Source: Cantharellus purpuraceus (lineage: Eukaryota; Basidiomycota; Agaricomycetes; Cantharellales; Hydnaceae). From it: a stretch of 64,000 nt of DNA. Both the position numbers and the translations under genes were made by a program. The notes under the pieces were generated by a model. It was not told where the DNA came from. It searched no databases and saw nothing but the letters and a program-made list of their open reading frames with translations. The stretch is from contig JALBUN010000045.1 in NCBI GenBank assembly GCA_025174535.1, positions 3,162,001 through 3,226,000 on the forward strand. Direction: 5' to 3'. Below are positions 14,269 through 24,973 of the stretch, one piece after another. Position 1 is the stretch's first letter. Every line of letters begins with the position of its first letter.

Positions 14269-14577
14269 TGAGACGCCCACCGTTTGTTACGTAAACACAG
14301 ACAATTGAAATTCGACGGGAAGTTAGCCTCGACTCTACTGCTCAGGCTGACGCGCTAGGAAAATTCTTTTGCAAATAGAATATTGTTGACGTAAGAATAG
14401 TTCCTGTTGTGCTCTATACTGTGGTTGAAAATTCCAATCTTGACTCAGACACGATCTAGCAACGCTTGAAGTAATGCCGAGATATCTGCTCCCTATATTC
14501 GATAAGCTATACTACTTTCCACCAGAACAACCATAAACCGCCCAGGCCCACAACAAACCGGTTAAATTAAGGATCAA

Positions 14578-16220
14578 TCATGGTGACGATGCGGGTGGTA
14601 GACTCGACTTTTGGTCAGGCTGGACATTGCTATGGGCAACAACTGCCTGGGCTCCCGAGATCTGTGTTCCTGCCGTCGCCTGTGCCTTTTCGGGGCTTGG
14701 GGCTACTACACTACTACTGATAGTACCATTGCTATGGACAACACCTGCCTGGCCTCCCAAGGTGTCTGTTCCTGCCGCCGCCTGTGCTTTTTCAGGGCTT
14801 GGTGCTACCCCGCTACTGAGCGTACTCGCACTGGTCAGAGTGCTCAAAACAGTTGAATAGAATTGTGACGGCGATTTCTGATCCGGAGATGAGGAGTCGC
14901 TCAAGCTCTGCGTCGAAGAACCAGCGTCTCCCGGGAAATCACGGTTGAAACTCCAATAGGAAAAGAGTGTCATGCCTTTTTGTGTCGCGAATTGAGCGAC
15001 TAAATGTTCCAAGAAAGATGAGGACGTGACAAGAGTGTTGAATATGAATACCTACGCGTTGTGATGCCATTAAGGTCAATGAACTTTCCATTGTTATCTA
15101 CTCCAATAGCTGGAAGCATGCCCATCTTCTTTATTCCTTCACCGCTCCGGAGTCCATATATCTTCTCCAGTTGAGCTGCCGCTCCAGTGATTGCCGTCTG
15201 CGAATCTTTAACATTGTCTGAGCCACCCATGTTCATCGTCATTAGAGTCAGCGCATCGATGGTAAGTCCATTGTCTTTCGCAGCTTGGACATAAGCATTC
15301 TGCTCATCGGGCATTCCAGATGGGTTGGCACCAACTTGGCTTGAGATCAGCCGAAATATGCAAGACAATGACTCGACTAGAAACCTCACCAGTGTATGTG
15401 ATGAATGTGTCTGCAAAGTGGGTGAGTTACTATTTGATAACAATTTCTTAGAGCCTTACCGGAAATGTCCTTCTTTACTTGAACAAGTGCCTGGGCGAGG
15501 CGTGCAGATGCTGCCGTGTCGCTCAGTAACGTATTATCCTGTGGCCAAAGTAAGGTCAAGCGAAAAAATTTCCTATGTAAACACGTGCCTCGATATCGAA
15601 CTCGATGTTGTGCGTGTTAAATTTAGTCATGGCATCTTTAATTAACTGTGTGAGAGAAGGGGCATCAGGGCATGCTTGCTGGACATGTTGACGGGGGTCT
15701 GCTTGATCCTGGAGGTTTCCTCCAAAGCTAAGAGACACTACACCGCCTATGTCCAGTAAACTACTAGTAAGATGAATTTCGCTCTGAGACAAATAGACAT
15801 ACCTTTGCCAATGAAGGCCTGAACGTCGCTGACAAGATTGTCAAGGTCAGCCGTAAGTGAACACTAGATATAGACGTAGGGCTCAGCTTGCTAGCTTCCC
15901 AGGCAGCATGTAAATTTACGTACTTGTCCTTTTGGTGCACTAGCGAAGGCGACTGTCGCGGTCTTCATGTTGAGTGAGGTAATTGCATCAGCAAGCTTTG
16001 GAGTAGAAGGGTTGCCAAAGTACAGGTAGTATGGCGACAGGATGGGCTTTTGAAGCGAGGAAAAAGAAAGCGACTGTGCTGCACGAGGGACAACAAGGGG
16101 TGCCCCAGAGACGAAGAGGACTTGAAAGAAAGAGGCGAGTGTTAGGGCGGTCGTTTTGGAGAAGTACCTGGAAGTTTCATGAACATATGAATATCAAATT
16201 CGACAACAAAATACACACAT
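14578..16220 (-). CDS. GH18 chitinase-like secreted protein, paralogue A
   Basis: Exons (minus): 16219-16220 (AT only), 15924-16167, 15803-15863, 15589-15746, 15460-15538, 15390-15410 (21 nt), 15056-15334 and 14578-14999, giving 421 aa. The start codon is made by splicing AT to G; no in-frame unspliced ATG exists. A hydrophobic N-terminus suggests a signal peptide. GH18 features: SLSFGG (beta3 SxGG), NIEFDIED (degenerate DxxDxDxE with the catalytic Glu), MTMNMGG, MGMLPAIGVDNNG and SYWSFNRD. This resembles the PF-ChiA/ChiD-like GH18 branch. The C-terminal tail is Ser/Ala/Pro-rich and holds two copies of a VAPSPEKAQ-led repeat of 34 residues. It has the same exon lengths as paralogue B (19.0-20.6 kb). 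Activity on chitin is inferred from family only. Confidence 0.87.
14600..14830 (-). repeat. 102-bp coding tandem repeat in GH18-A tail
   Basis: Two imperfect copies encode VAPSPEKAQAxAGT...HSN with a 34-residue period in the C-terminal low-complexity tail. Paralogue B lacks it and has a different tail, so it arose after the gene duplication. Confidence 0.75.
15390..15410 (-). other. 21-nt micro-exon in GH18-A
   Basis: It encodes part of DTFITYTV and is flanked by GT-AG introns of about 50-55 bp. The paralogue has the same 21-nt exon at 19787-19807. Confidence 0.8.
16168..16218 (-). other. Intron splitting the start codon of GH18-A
   Basis: The donor gtgtgt follows AT (16219-16220) and the acceptor ttccag precedes GTACTTC. 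Splicing gives ATG TAC TTC. Paralogue B has the same arrangement at 20564-20613. Confidence 0.7.
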
Positions 16221-19008
16221 GGTAAGCTCTGGTCATAATTATTTTCATGAAAGATGGAATATTTCAGAAAGATGATAGAGTCTTACTGTAGTGAACTGAT
16301 ATCCGGTAACCAAAACGGCAATACTGGAGGTGGAATAGTCAATAACTGGGTGGTTTCGTAGGTAGAAAAACCTACATAATACGAAATGCAAAATGCAGCC
16401 ACAAGACCAGCAAGTGTGAGCAAGGAAGGTAATGAACGAATGAACGAATGAACGAATGTAAGAGACAGACTAGCTGTTCTAGATTATTGCTCTTCGTCGC
16501 CTTCCACTTATATAGCTCGGAGGACCCTGATATTCGGTGATCCAGATTCATCCATGTAAGAAAATCGGTACACCAGCCTGGTGATACGTCAGATAGAGGG
16601 TTTGATTGGTGGCCACTGTATCGTCATAATCCCCTAGGTGAAGAACAATGTCGGGTTATCCGTATGGGCAACCCATCTGTGTTGATATTCTCTTGATAGG
16701 GTAAGGTCACTGCTTATTGATTCGGATTCTCGGAAGTGTTGTATCATAACTACGGCTGAGCATGAGAGATTGCCTACTTCAGGCGCTTATTGACTAGGCT
16801 GTGCTTAGAACAGGAGAATGGATCAATACTCCATTGAGACTTACGACTCCATGGGGCATCGAGAGACCATTGGCCAGACTTGCTGAGTGCCATCATAGGC
16901 TCATTAGAAAAACCTACATCAACTACTGATCATCACATCAGTAAAGGGGGGTAATAAAGTAAGCCGCAGGTTATAACTCTCCTTTGTTACAAGGTGTCCT
17001 GTAGTAGGTGGTGGTGGATGCTAACATGGTCCCCTGTAAAGCGTGATAGACCCAGGCTCTAGTATACCATCTTGTTACCATGCAGTCCCAGAGACGGCGT
17101 TTTGTATGTAGTATATGACACACGTCGAACACCTTCACCTGCTTCCTGGTCTTGGATTCCATGTAACGTAGTAAACTTACTATATGCTTGAAAATAATAG
17201 CTGCTGTCCCAGATATCGTTGTGTAGCAAGTTTGTCGTGATATTGAGTGAGTGCAACCAGAAAAAATTGACATTGCACTGTAGATGGGTTGGAGGAAGCT
17301 GACATACTCTGAGGACTTCCAAGGAAGGAAAAATGCTAGAAGCACCGAAAACTAGTGAACCAACAGAGCGTGGCCAAGAGCTTAATCTCAAAAAATTGCA
17401 ACCATCATGCGATGATTTGTCTGGACTGCGGATAAAGATCAGATCCGACTCATTCGGAACTCTTCAGAACTGTAGGACTGCTGAGCTAGTGGTTGCATAA
17501 GTAGTTGGGTTTCACTGAGTATTTCCCTCACTAGTCATTTCACACTTCAACTTTTCTTTGTATTTGATGTTCCTCCGTGCATCCCGATGACAGTCGATTG
17601 AAAGCGATTCGGAGTTGGAAATTCAGTATGATACCGACTCCTATAATTTACCTATGGACGGAATCAACAAAATGGACAATGAATGGATTGCCAGACCAGA
17701 GTACCATATTGTATCCTATAAGCTGGTTTTGTGATGAATACAAGCAGGTTGAACGAGGACTCCGCTAGAGTCAGGGCTTGTAGCAGCAAGGAAGGCGCCA
17801 AGAGCGATCAACATATGGGACGTTTGTAAGACGATGACCCGCAAATCCCAAGTTAGTCTATACAACGTTACAATTGGTTGGTCAAGATATTTGCATGGAC
17901 TGTAGCCCCTGAAGGCGAATCGATGGATCTGTCCTTCTATAGTTTCCTATCTATGCTCGATCTGAGTGATCAATCGATCAGGATTTTGAGGTCAGCACCG
18001 CCTTACGGGAATCTGAAGACGCCTCAAGGCCCGGGCCGCCTAATTCTGTATATCTGCAACACACTGACGGTACCTGTAATATTTATACGTCTGTTGATTT
18101 ATTTATTTCGAGATGCTAGCTCATGCCCTTCGGCAGATCACGCCAGAGCCTGATGTGATGCATGTTGAGGGTTTGTTTGGAAGTCACCCGTGGTCATGGA
18201 GACAGAAGACGGGCAATAGCTGATGATGGACGTCATAGGTCGAAATGATCGAAAGCTTCAATGATGAAGGTCCCACTATGCAAACCTCGAGGCACCCTCA
18301 GGCTGACAAGTCATACATCGAGCTTTCCTGCAATTGAGCTCCCAAATCCATCAACCTAGAAGATGGCAGTTACTGTGATTCACAGCGAACAACTCGGTAT
18401 CCATAGCTAGTTCTCAAAGTGGACTAACAATCGAGATGTCGTTAAGGGGATACTTCCGAGTGAGTCCACTGGCATGGCGCTGATCGACTTTCCTCAAGGC
18501 GTTATTGATGAGGATAACATTGCCATGTCCACGTCTGCGAATCACGAGTGGCCTTATGTTGGTGTACGCAGACACTACTTAGCCAGAGGTGACTCTGAAT
18601 GTACACATTTTGTCCATCTGCTTGTGCATGTCGTTTCCGTTCCCAAATGAATTCGAACCTTGGAGAGAAGCATGTTAATATTGTGACAAAGTACTAAATT
18701 GCCGCTGAATACCAACCTCACCCTGCCGGGTCAACCAGGTCGATCTACAAGTTGATCCATCCGATTGATGCATGAGCGATCGAGGACTCGATCAAATGCT
18801 ATGCATAATGCATGCTACCCCGAAGTAGTCGCCAATACATCGAGTCATAAATGAATATTCGTAGTAGCGAAAAATACACATTGTTATGAAGCGGCGTCCG
18901 AGCCCTCCGTTTCAACAGATATACAAGAGGTAGCACGTATCGACAGTTGTGGAATGACTCATACCCTCACTACCGTGAAAACGACGAGTCATATTGAATC
19001 TGACTGCC
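16221..19008. other. Spacer between the GH18 genes, with GH18-A promoter
   Basis: No gene was recognised. At 16366-16420 a block is shared with the region upstream of GH18-B (20749-20804), including cctacat, tacgaaa and cacaagacc(a/g)gcaagtg. An 8-bp unit, aatgaacg, is repeated 3.5 times at 16431-16458. A TATA-like tatataag on the minus strand lies at about 16507-16516, roughly 290 bp before the start, which suggests a long leader, possibly with a 5' UTR intron beginning gtaggttttt. Confidence 0.5.
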
Positions 19009-20615
19009 TCAGGAAGAGGTTGAGTTTCCAGGGGTGCCAGAAGGCAAACTCGCGTCGGATGTGTTGGTCCCGTTCAGTTTAGCAGCGGCGCCCGCAGGAG
19101 CTGAAGACAGCACGAAGCCCGGGATGCTTGCCTTTTGTCCGGGTTGCTTATTGCTGGGGGGAGGAACTTGCGCCTGTTGCTTTCCGCCGAACAATTGAAG
19201 CTTCCCTTGCACATTTGATGTGCCGGTTCCGCCAGAGAGCACGCCTACCATCGTCGTGAAGAACTGTGAGGCTGTTGTTTGGTCTGGAGATGAGGATTCT
19301 TGCAAGCTCTGCGTGGAGCCAGCGCCACCGGCGAAGTCACGATTGAAGCTCCAGTACGAGAGGGTGTGCATCCCCTGCGCTTTCGCGAAGCCGGTGACTG
19401 GGTAGAGAAGAGATGAGTCAGGTAGGTGGTAAAGACGATGGTATTGAGACCCACGGGTCGTCGCAGCAGTCAGATCAATGACTTGTCCATTGTTGTCTAC
19501 TCCAATAGCCGGGAGCATGCCCATCTTCTTGATACCCTGACCGCTCTGGAGCTGGTAGATCTTCTCCAGTTGAGCTGCCGCACCGCTGACTGCTGTCTGC
19601 GCGTCCTGGACAATATTTGAACCACCCATGTTCATTGTCATAAGAGTTAACACGTCGATGGAAAGTCCATTAGACTGTGCAGCTTGCACATAGGCATTTT
19701 GCTCATCAGGCATTCCTGAAGGGTTAGATCCGACTTTGGGACTTGGTTACAAACTTTGCTGAACCAATGATCAAGCAAGCTCTCACCAGTGTATGCAATG
19801 AAGGTGTCTTAGTAATAGGTGTCAACAAGGCGTAAGAAAAAACCTTTTGACCCTTACCGGAGATATCCTGCTTCACCTGAACCAAGGCCTGAGCAAGGCG
19901 TGCGGCTGCCGCCGTGTCACTCAAAAGGGCATTATCCTATGTCAAAAGAAGTTCGGGACAACGCCAAGACACCTGATATATGCAAACATGCCTCGATGTC
20001 GAACTCGATGTTGTGTGTACCAAATGTACTCATAGCACTTTCAATCAACTTTGCAAGAGACTGAGCATCAGTGCAAGCCTGCTGGATGTGTTGACGGGGG
20101 TCTGCTTGATCCTGGAGGTTTCCTCCAAAGCTCAGAGACACGGCACCACCTGTGGAAAGTAGTCTGAGGATAAGGATTTTCTCTGATACGAACGGAAATA
20201 CCTTTCCCAATGAATGCCTGAACATCGCTGACGAGATTATTGAGATCGTTCGTGAGTGCACACTATGAAAGGGACGTGAGGTGTTCTGTCCAGAAAAAGC
20301 CCCATGAGTACTCCCGCACCTGGCCCTTTGGAGCACTAGCAAATCCGATCGTGGCGGCCTTCATATTGAGTGAGGAGAAAGCATCTGCAAGCGAGGATGT
20401 GGAAGGGTTTCCAAAGTATAGGTAGTACGGTGAGAAGACAGGCTGTGGTAGCGAGGCATAAGAAGGGGATTGTGTTGCACGGGGGATGAGAAAGGGTGCG
20501 GCAGAGGCAGCGAGTGATTGAAGTAGAGAAGTAAGTGCGATGGCGGACGCCTTGGTGAAATACCTGAGCATGTGATGAGCCTGCAACTATTCGAATTGAC
20601 GGCTAGGACATACAT
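19009..20615 (-). CDS. GH18 chitinase-like secreted protein, paralogue B
   Basis: Exons (minus): 20614-20615 (AT), 20320-20563, 20202-20262, 19992-20149, 19858-19936, 19787-19807, 19455-19733 and 19009-19397, giving 410 aa. All internal exon lengths (244, 61, 158, 79, 21, 279) are identical to paralogue A. The start is AT joined to G, giving MYFTK. An unspliced in-frame ATG (20571, MLRYF) is a possible alternative here, unlike in A. Signal-peptide-like N-terminus, then SLSFGG, NIEFDIED with catalytic Glu, MTMNMGG, MGMLPAIGVDNNG and SYWSFNRD. The C-terminal tail is rich in Ser, Gly and Gln and ends after a PGNSTSS-type stretch; no GPI or carbohydrate-binding module was recognised. Probably a tandem duplicate of A. 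Confidence 0.87.
19937..19991 (-). other. GC-AG intron in GH18-B (matched in GH18-A at 15539-15588)
   Basis: The donors are gcatgt (B) and gcacgt (A), directly after the catalytic-motif codons FDIE. Using the GT four bases downstream creates an immediate stop (tga or taa) in either gene, so the GC donor is required. Confidence 0.75.
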
Positions 20616-22428
20616 GTCGAATCCTTGATATATTTCCTCGCGTGTAAGAGACGAAATATTTCACAAAGACAATGGAATCTTACTAATATATAGAAACAAA
20701 GAAATACTGAAATGGACTGGGCATTAGCTGGGGGACTCCAGACAACAACAAAACCTACATGTTACGAAAAATAAAATGCAAACACAAGACCGGCAAGTGC
20801 AAGCTAGGGAAATAAAAGCAAGGCGAAGAAGAGATTGAAGGAGATAGCCCAGCTGGCCCCATATTCTTTGGCTGATGCCCAATTATATATCATCCCAATG
20901 CCATGCCGGATGGCCGACCAGAAGACAGAACCTAGCAGAATCTGTCCCAGAAATGCTCATCAGGGGTGTTACCGTGAGAAGAAGAGTCGCTTGTGGAAGG
21001 GGCGAGCTGCGCGTAAGCTGGTCGGGAGTTGTTTCAATGCGACGAAAACCTAAGCAGGATGGACAAGTATAAGCTTCCGTATCCGCAACTCTCCTATTCT
21101 ATTTATGCCTCCCTAACGTTTTCCTCGAATATTATCTTCCGCGGTGGGCCATCGCAGGGAATCCGTCGACGCAGAGCTAATCAGACGCATTTTACACAAG
21201 CGTGCAAGCCTGAGGATGCGGTATTTAGGGTCGAAAGTTTGATTTGGTAAGATTGATTATTATGAATTACGGTGCCTGAGTAGCTTGGAGATAACATAGA
21301 GACACCCCAAAATGTCTCACTTAACGCAAATAATCAAAAGTGTTTGGGTAGTGGCGTACTAGACAGAATATATCCGTTGTGAGCTCACATCTTACAGTGT
21401 CTCCAGCTTCCACTTACGTTTTACAGCATTGGCATAAGGCCATGCATATGTCCGTACGTGTGAGAGTGCCGCATGTCGTTGTCCTGGGCGACAAACTCTC
21501 GAGCTGAAAGAATCACACATACGGATAAGTTAGTGCAGATCGTGTAGATCTATGTCTGATTATATAAGCCGACTTACTCACTACCACCCAGCGTATCCGC
21601 TATGATGTAATGACGGAATGTTGGGTGAACACATTGGTGTGACTGAATGCTGCTGGATACCGTATACCGAAGGCCACACTCAGAAACGCTCGAATGCAAA
21701 GCTCGGAGAATCAGAGGCAGTTCGTTCATTTCTGTAAGGTGAGTGTGAACTTCAAGGTCACCCATTTAGCCCAGTCTCAATTATGGGTTTCAAGGGAGTC
21801 TATACCATATTACTTGATTTACTGCTTCTCCCATGCCATATTATACCTCTTACAACCAGCACCGCATTCTGCCGCCTCCGCCAGATCGTAGACAAGCCCG
21901 CAACTGGTTATGCAAACATACACAAGTTCTGGAAATGATTGTCAAACTTACCACACTTGCATGATATATCAAAGTCCATGCATGATCCGACTTCAGATTA
22001 TACGCGATTGTCTTTGACACACGAGTTAAGGGTTACAGAAGGCGGTCGACCCTCAAATAAGTTGACGGGCCCGAGATCTAGTTTCTGATGATGGTTTGAT
22101 CGGACGTCTTTACTTCATTGTCAACCTTGGAGTTAATCCCGGTTCGATTGGACCATCTTCTCCACTCTGCAGCAGAACAGCCTCCAAATTCCACTCTCCT
22201 CCTTCGGCTTCTTAGCATGGACCATCATGGCATTATTGCAAACATTGCCTGTGGTCTCGAGACCCGGGTTGGCTGGCTGGAAAGCATTTCATTGCTAGCT
22301 TATATGAAGAAAATTTCTTTGGACAGGACCAAATATATGCCGAAGTTAGAAGGAAACTGTACTACATTCCCAAAGCAGATCGCGTGACAAAGGATGACAT
22401 GCCCCAACGTAACTGAATCCAATACGAA
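20616..22428. other. Spacer with GH18-B promoter
   Basis: It holds the promoter block shared with GH18-A (20749-20804) and a tatatat stretch near 20884. No gene was recognised; short frames lack motifs. Confidence 0.5.
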
Positions 22429-24973
22429 TCAAGGGTTCTTCCTGAAGCCCATGAGGAACTGCATAATCTGGAATGCAGCCGGTGGCGAGTATTGCGGTAC
22501 CCTAACCATAAATCAGCATCGCGAGACTGAGGTTCCTGCATGTATGCGCTTACATATGTCCACTTAGGGATACTTCAAAGTATGTAAGACCTGGAGAAAA
22601 TCCAGGAAACGCAGGCAAGTTGGTTAGTGGCGGAGCATAGCGTAACAAACCTGGAGGGGGCGTGAAGGAGTATTGTTACATACCGCGCTCGTTGTGCATG
22701 TTGCCGAGAGCACCGATGCCGTCGACAAGGAAGCTATCGTTCTCGATAGGTGTTTGGAAGCCTTGCTTGCCGTTCCCTGCACATAATTGGTTGAACCGTG
22801 TGAATAAGAGAGGGACAGGAGGAAACACACAAGTCATGCTAAAAGGAAACATTTTATCAGTAAAGGGTTCACGAGCACTTTCATTTAAGAAGCGTACTTT
22901 TGGAGAACAATCCGAGTTCTATTGGTGAGAAGAGGAGTGAATATACAGTATAGCACACGTAACATTCTTCACACTGTACTTACCCTTCCGCGATTAAAAT
23001 GAAATCCTAGACACGTCAGCCAAGTAATTAGTCTCAATAATACCCGTCAGCGCTTCCAATCGGACTCACCGCAAGCCCATGTACGATGACGCTCCTATTA
23101 GACTTTTCAATGACATTCGGTAAAACAGTCAGCGCAGATGGCAGAGAGCCATCTCCGTTCGGGAACACATCAATGTTCGAGCACTCGGTCCAATCCACGT
23201 TCAAGGGCGCATGAATTGCACGCTTCACGTCCGTCCTGTTAAAGTAGAGTGGCGACAGCTGGGTCTGGGGAAACGAGCCAGGGAAACCGAGGACATCCCA
23301 GAGGATGGGGAAGGTGTCGAAGATGCGGTAAATGTTAAAGGCGGGATTGATGATGAGAGCGGCGTTGAAGATATCGTCCCAGACGTCGCAACCTGGGTCG
23401 AATTCAGTGGATTTTCCGGGAAGGGGAAGGAGCCCTTGGGGTGGGTAGGTGACATGTTTCTCGAAATAGTCGGCATAGTTGCAACGTTGGGCGGTGGCTT
23501 GCAAGTGGTTTTTGAACGTCTCACTACGAGAAAATTGTGTCTTTTTGAAGAGACAGTTTCTGAATTGAGACTTACTCGAATGCAAAGACGTGTTCATATT
23601 TGTTAACCTGTGCAATGTGAGTATCGGGCTAAGCGAGTAAAGGGTGTGATACTGACAAAGTTCACTGCCGGGATTTGCTCTTGTACGACATCCCAGGACA
23701 GAGAGGCTGGTTAACGCGTCAACAGAAGGGTGAAATATCGACTATCAAGTTCTACTGACGATCACTAATCCAAATACCCTGGAGATTCAAGTCGACAATC
23801 CCGGGATTCTCAAAAATGTGGTTAGCAATGTCTAGCGGTACACAACAAATAAGTAAATGCGGGAATCATCCGACGTATATTTCTGCTGACATGGGACATA
23901 TGTTCCTGCATACTTTTGAAAAAGTCAGCCTTACATGGCTAACACTGCTTCGAGAACTTACGCTCTCCCCAGTAATGTAGAATTTCTTTCCCTTGAGCTC
24001 GGAGAATATATCAAGGAACTGTTGCAGGAATCCTACAAGCTGCACCGCGAGATCTTCCTCGTTCTAATAATTGGAAGCACAGGTCAATCACGTTGGAGCT
24101 TCCAAAAGAAGACATAATTGGCATACATTGATGTTTGGGATCCCCTGACTGAAGCCCGTACCAACGGGTTGCTCAATCCAAAGCACACTACTGAGATTCG
24201 TCCAGCTGAACTGGTTCACGATGGGAACGGCAGTCCCTGGTGCCCAGCTGAAAGGCTAGACGGATAGGGGATAGGAGCTCTGGCCGAACGCGTGTCTAAA
24301 TGAAGACTCACACCATTCTCTTGAGATAAACCCTCGAGAGACGAGCTGTACGGTCATAAGTACTTGAATCATCTGCCAATTGGGCCAATTACTGACCACC
24401 CAGGTCCTCCATTGGTCCTAAGCAAACATTAATGAAAACACCTCATGTTCCTGATGCCGGATCTACGTACCAAAAGATAAGATCATCTAAGCTTCCCTGC
24501 GGGCCGGGTGGGAAAAACCAAAAAAATAGCTTTACGGCACAACTTGAGCTTTCATCATGATGCTGCAGATAAGGCGCGTTCTGACCTTTCGAGTTTCGTT
24601 GGCATTGCCACTAATAGGTATCAGACCCGCCCAGCTTGGACCGACATCGAAACCGACTTCAGGGATGGTCTTGCCGTCGACGAAGAACTCTGAATATCCA
24701 GCTGAGGACACGACGGTGACGAGTGGCAGCGGTTATCAGCGTACCAGATGCCTTTGGGTTTGAGAAGGTGATATTCTTCGGGCCAGCGGCGCGTTTCTCG
24801 ACGTGGGATGCGGTGAGTTGAATGGGTCCTGGCGCAAGGTCAAGCGTTGTCGCGCGCCTCGCTTCTGCTGCCATCTGCTGCCGAGCTCGCATTTGGGCAG
24901 GCGTCATCTGACGCGCTTGTCCGTGCAAGCATAGTCCAGCGAGGACGAGTACACCGAGCAGCGCGTTGAGCAT
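22429..24973 (-). CDS. Secreted serine carboxypeptidase (peptidase S10)
   Basis: Releases C-terminal amino acids; probably vacuolar or extracellular. About 15 short introns interrupt it, so the model was rebuilt from motif continuity. The ATG at 24973 starts a signal peptide (MLNALLGVLVLAGLCLHG). Then come VDGKTIPEVGFDVGPSWAG, KLFFWFFPPGP, WTNGGPGCSSLEG (oxyanion/substrate binding), ENGPFSW, QPVGTGFS, and GESYAG with the catalytic Ser (the intron falls between GES and YAG). YFNRTDVKRAIHAP, LADFIL with the catalytic Asp, and GHMVPQYSP with the catalytic His lead to stop 22429-22431. The full triad is intact. Donor and acceptor sites are GT-AG throughout. Several NxT/S sites suggest glycosylation. 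Exact ends of some middle exons are less certain than the identity. Confidence 0.93.

Noticed and set aside
22180..22260. Similarity to 27880-27960 around cattRttgcaaRcattgcct
   Set aside because: The match is about 25 bp with poor flanks; could be chance.
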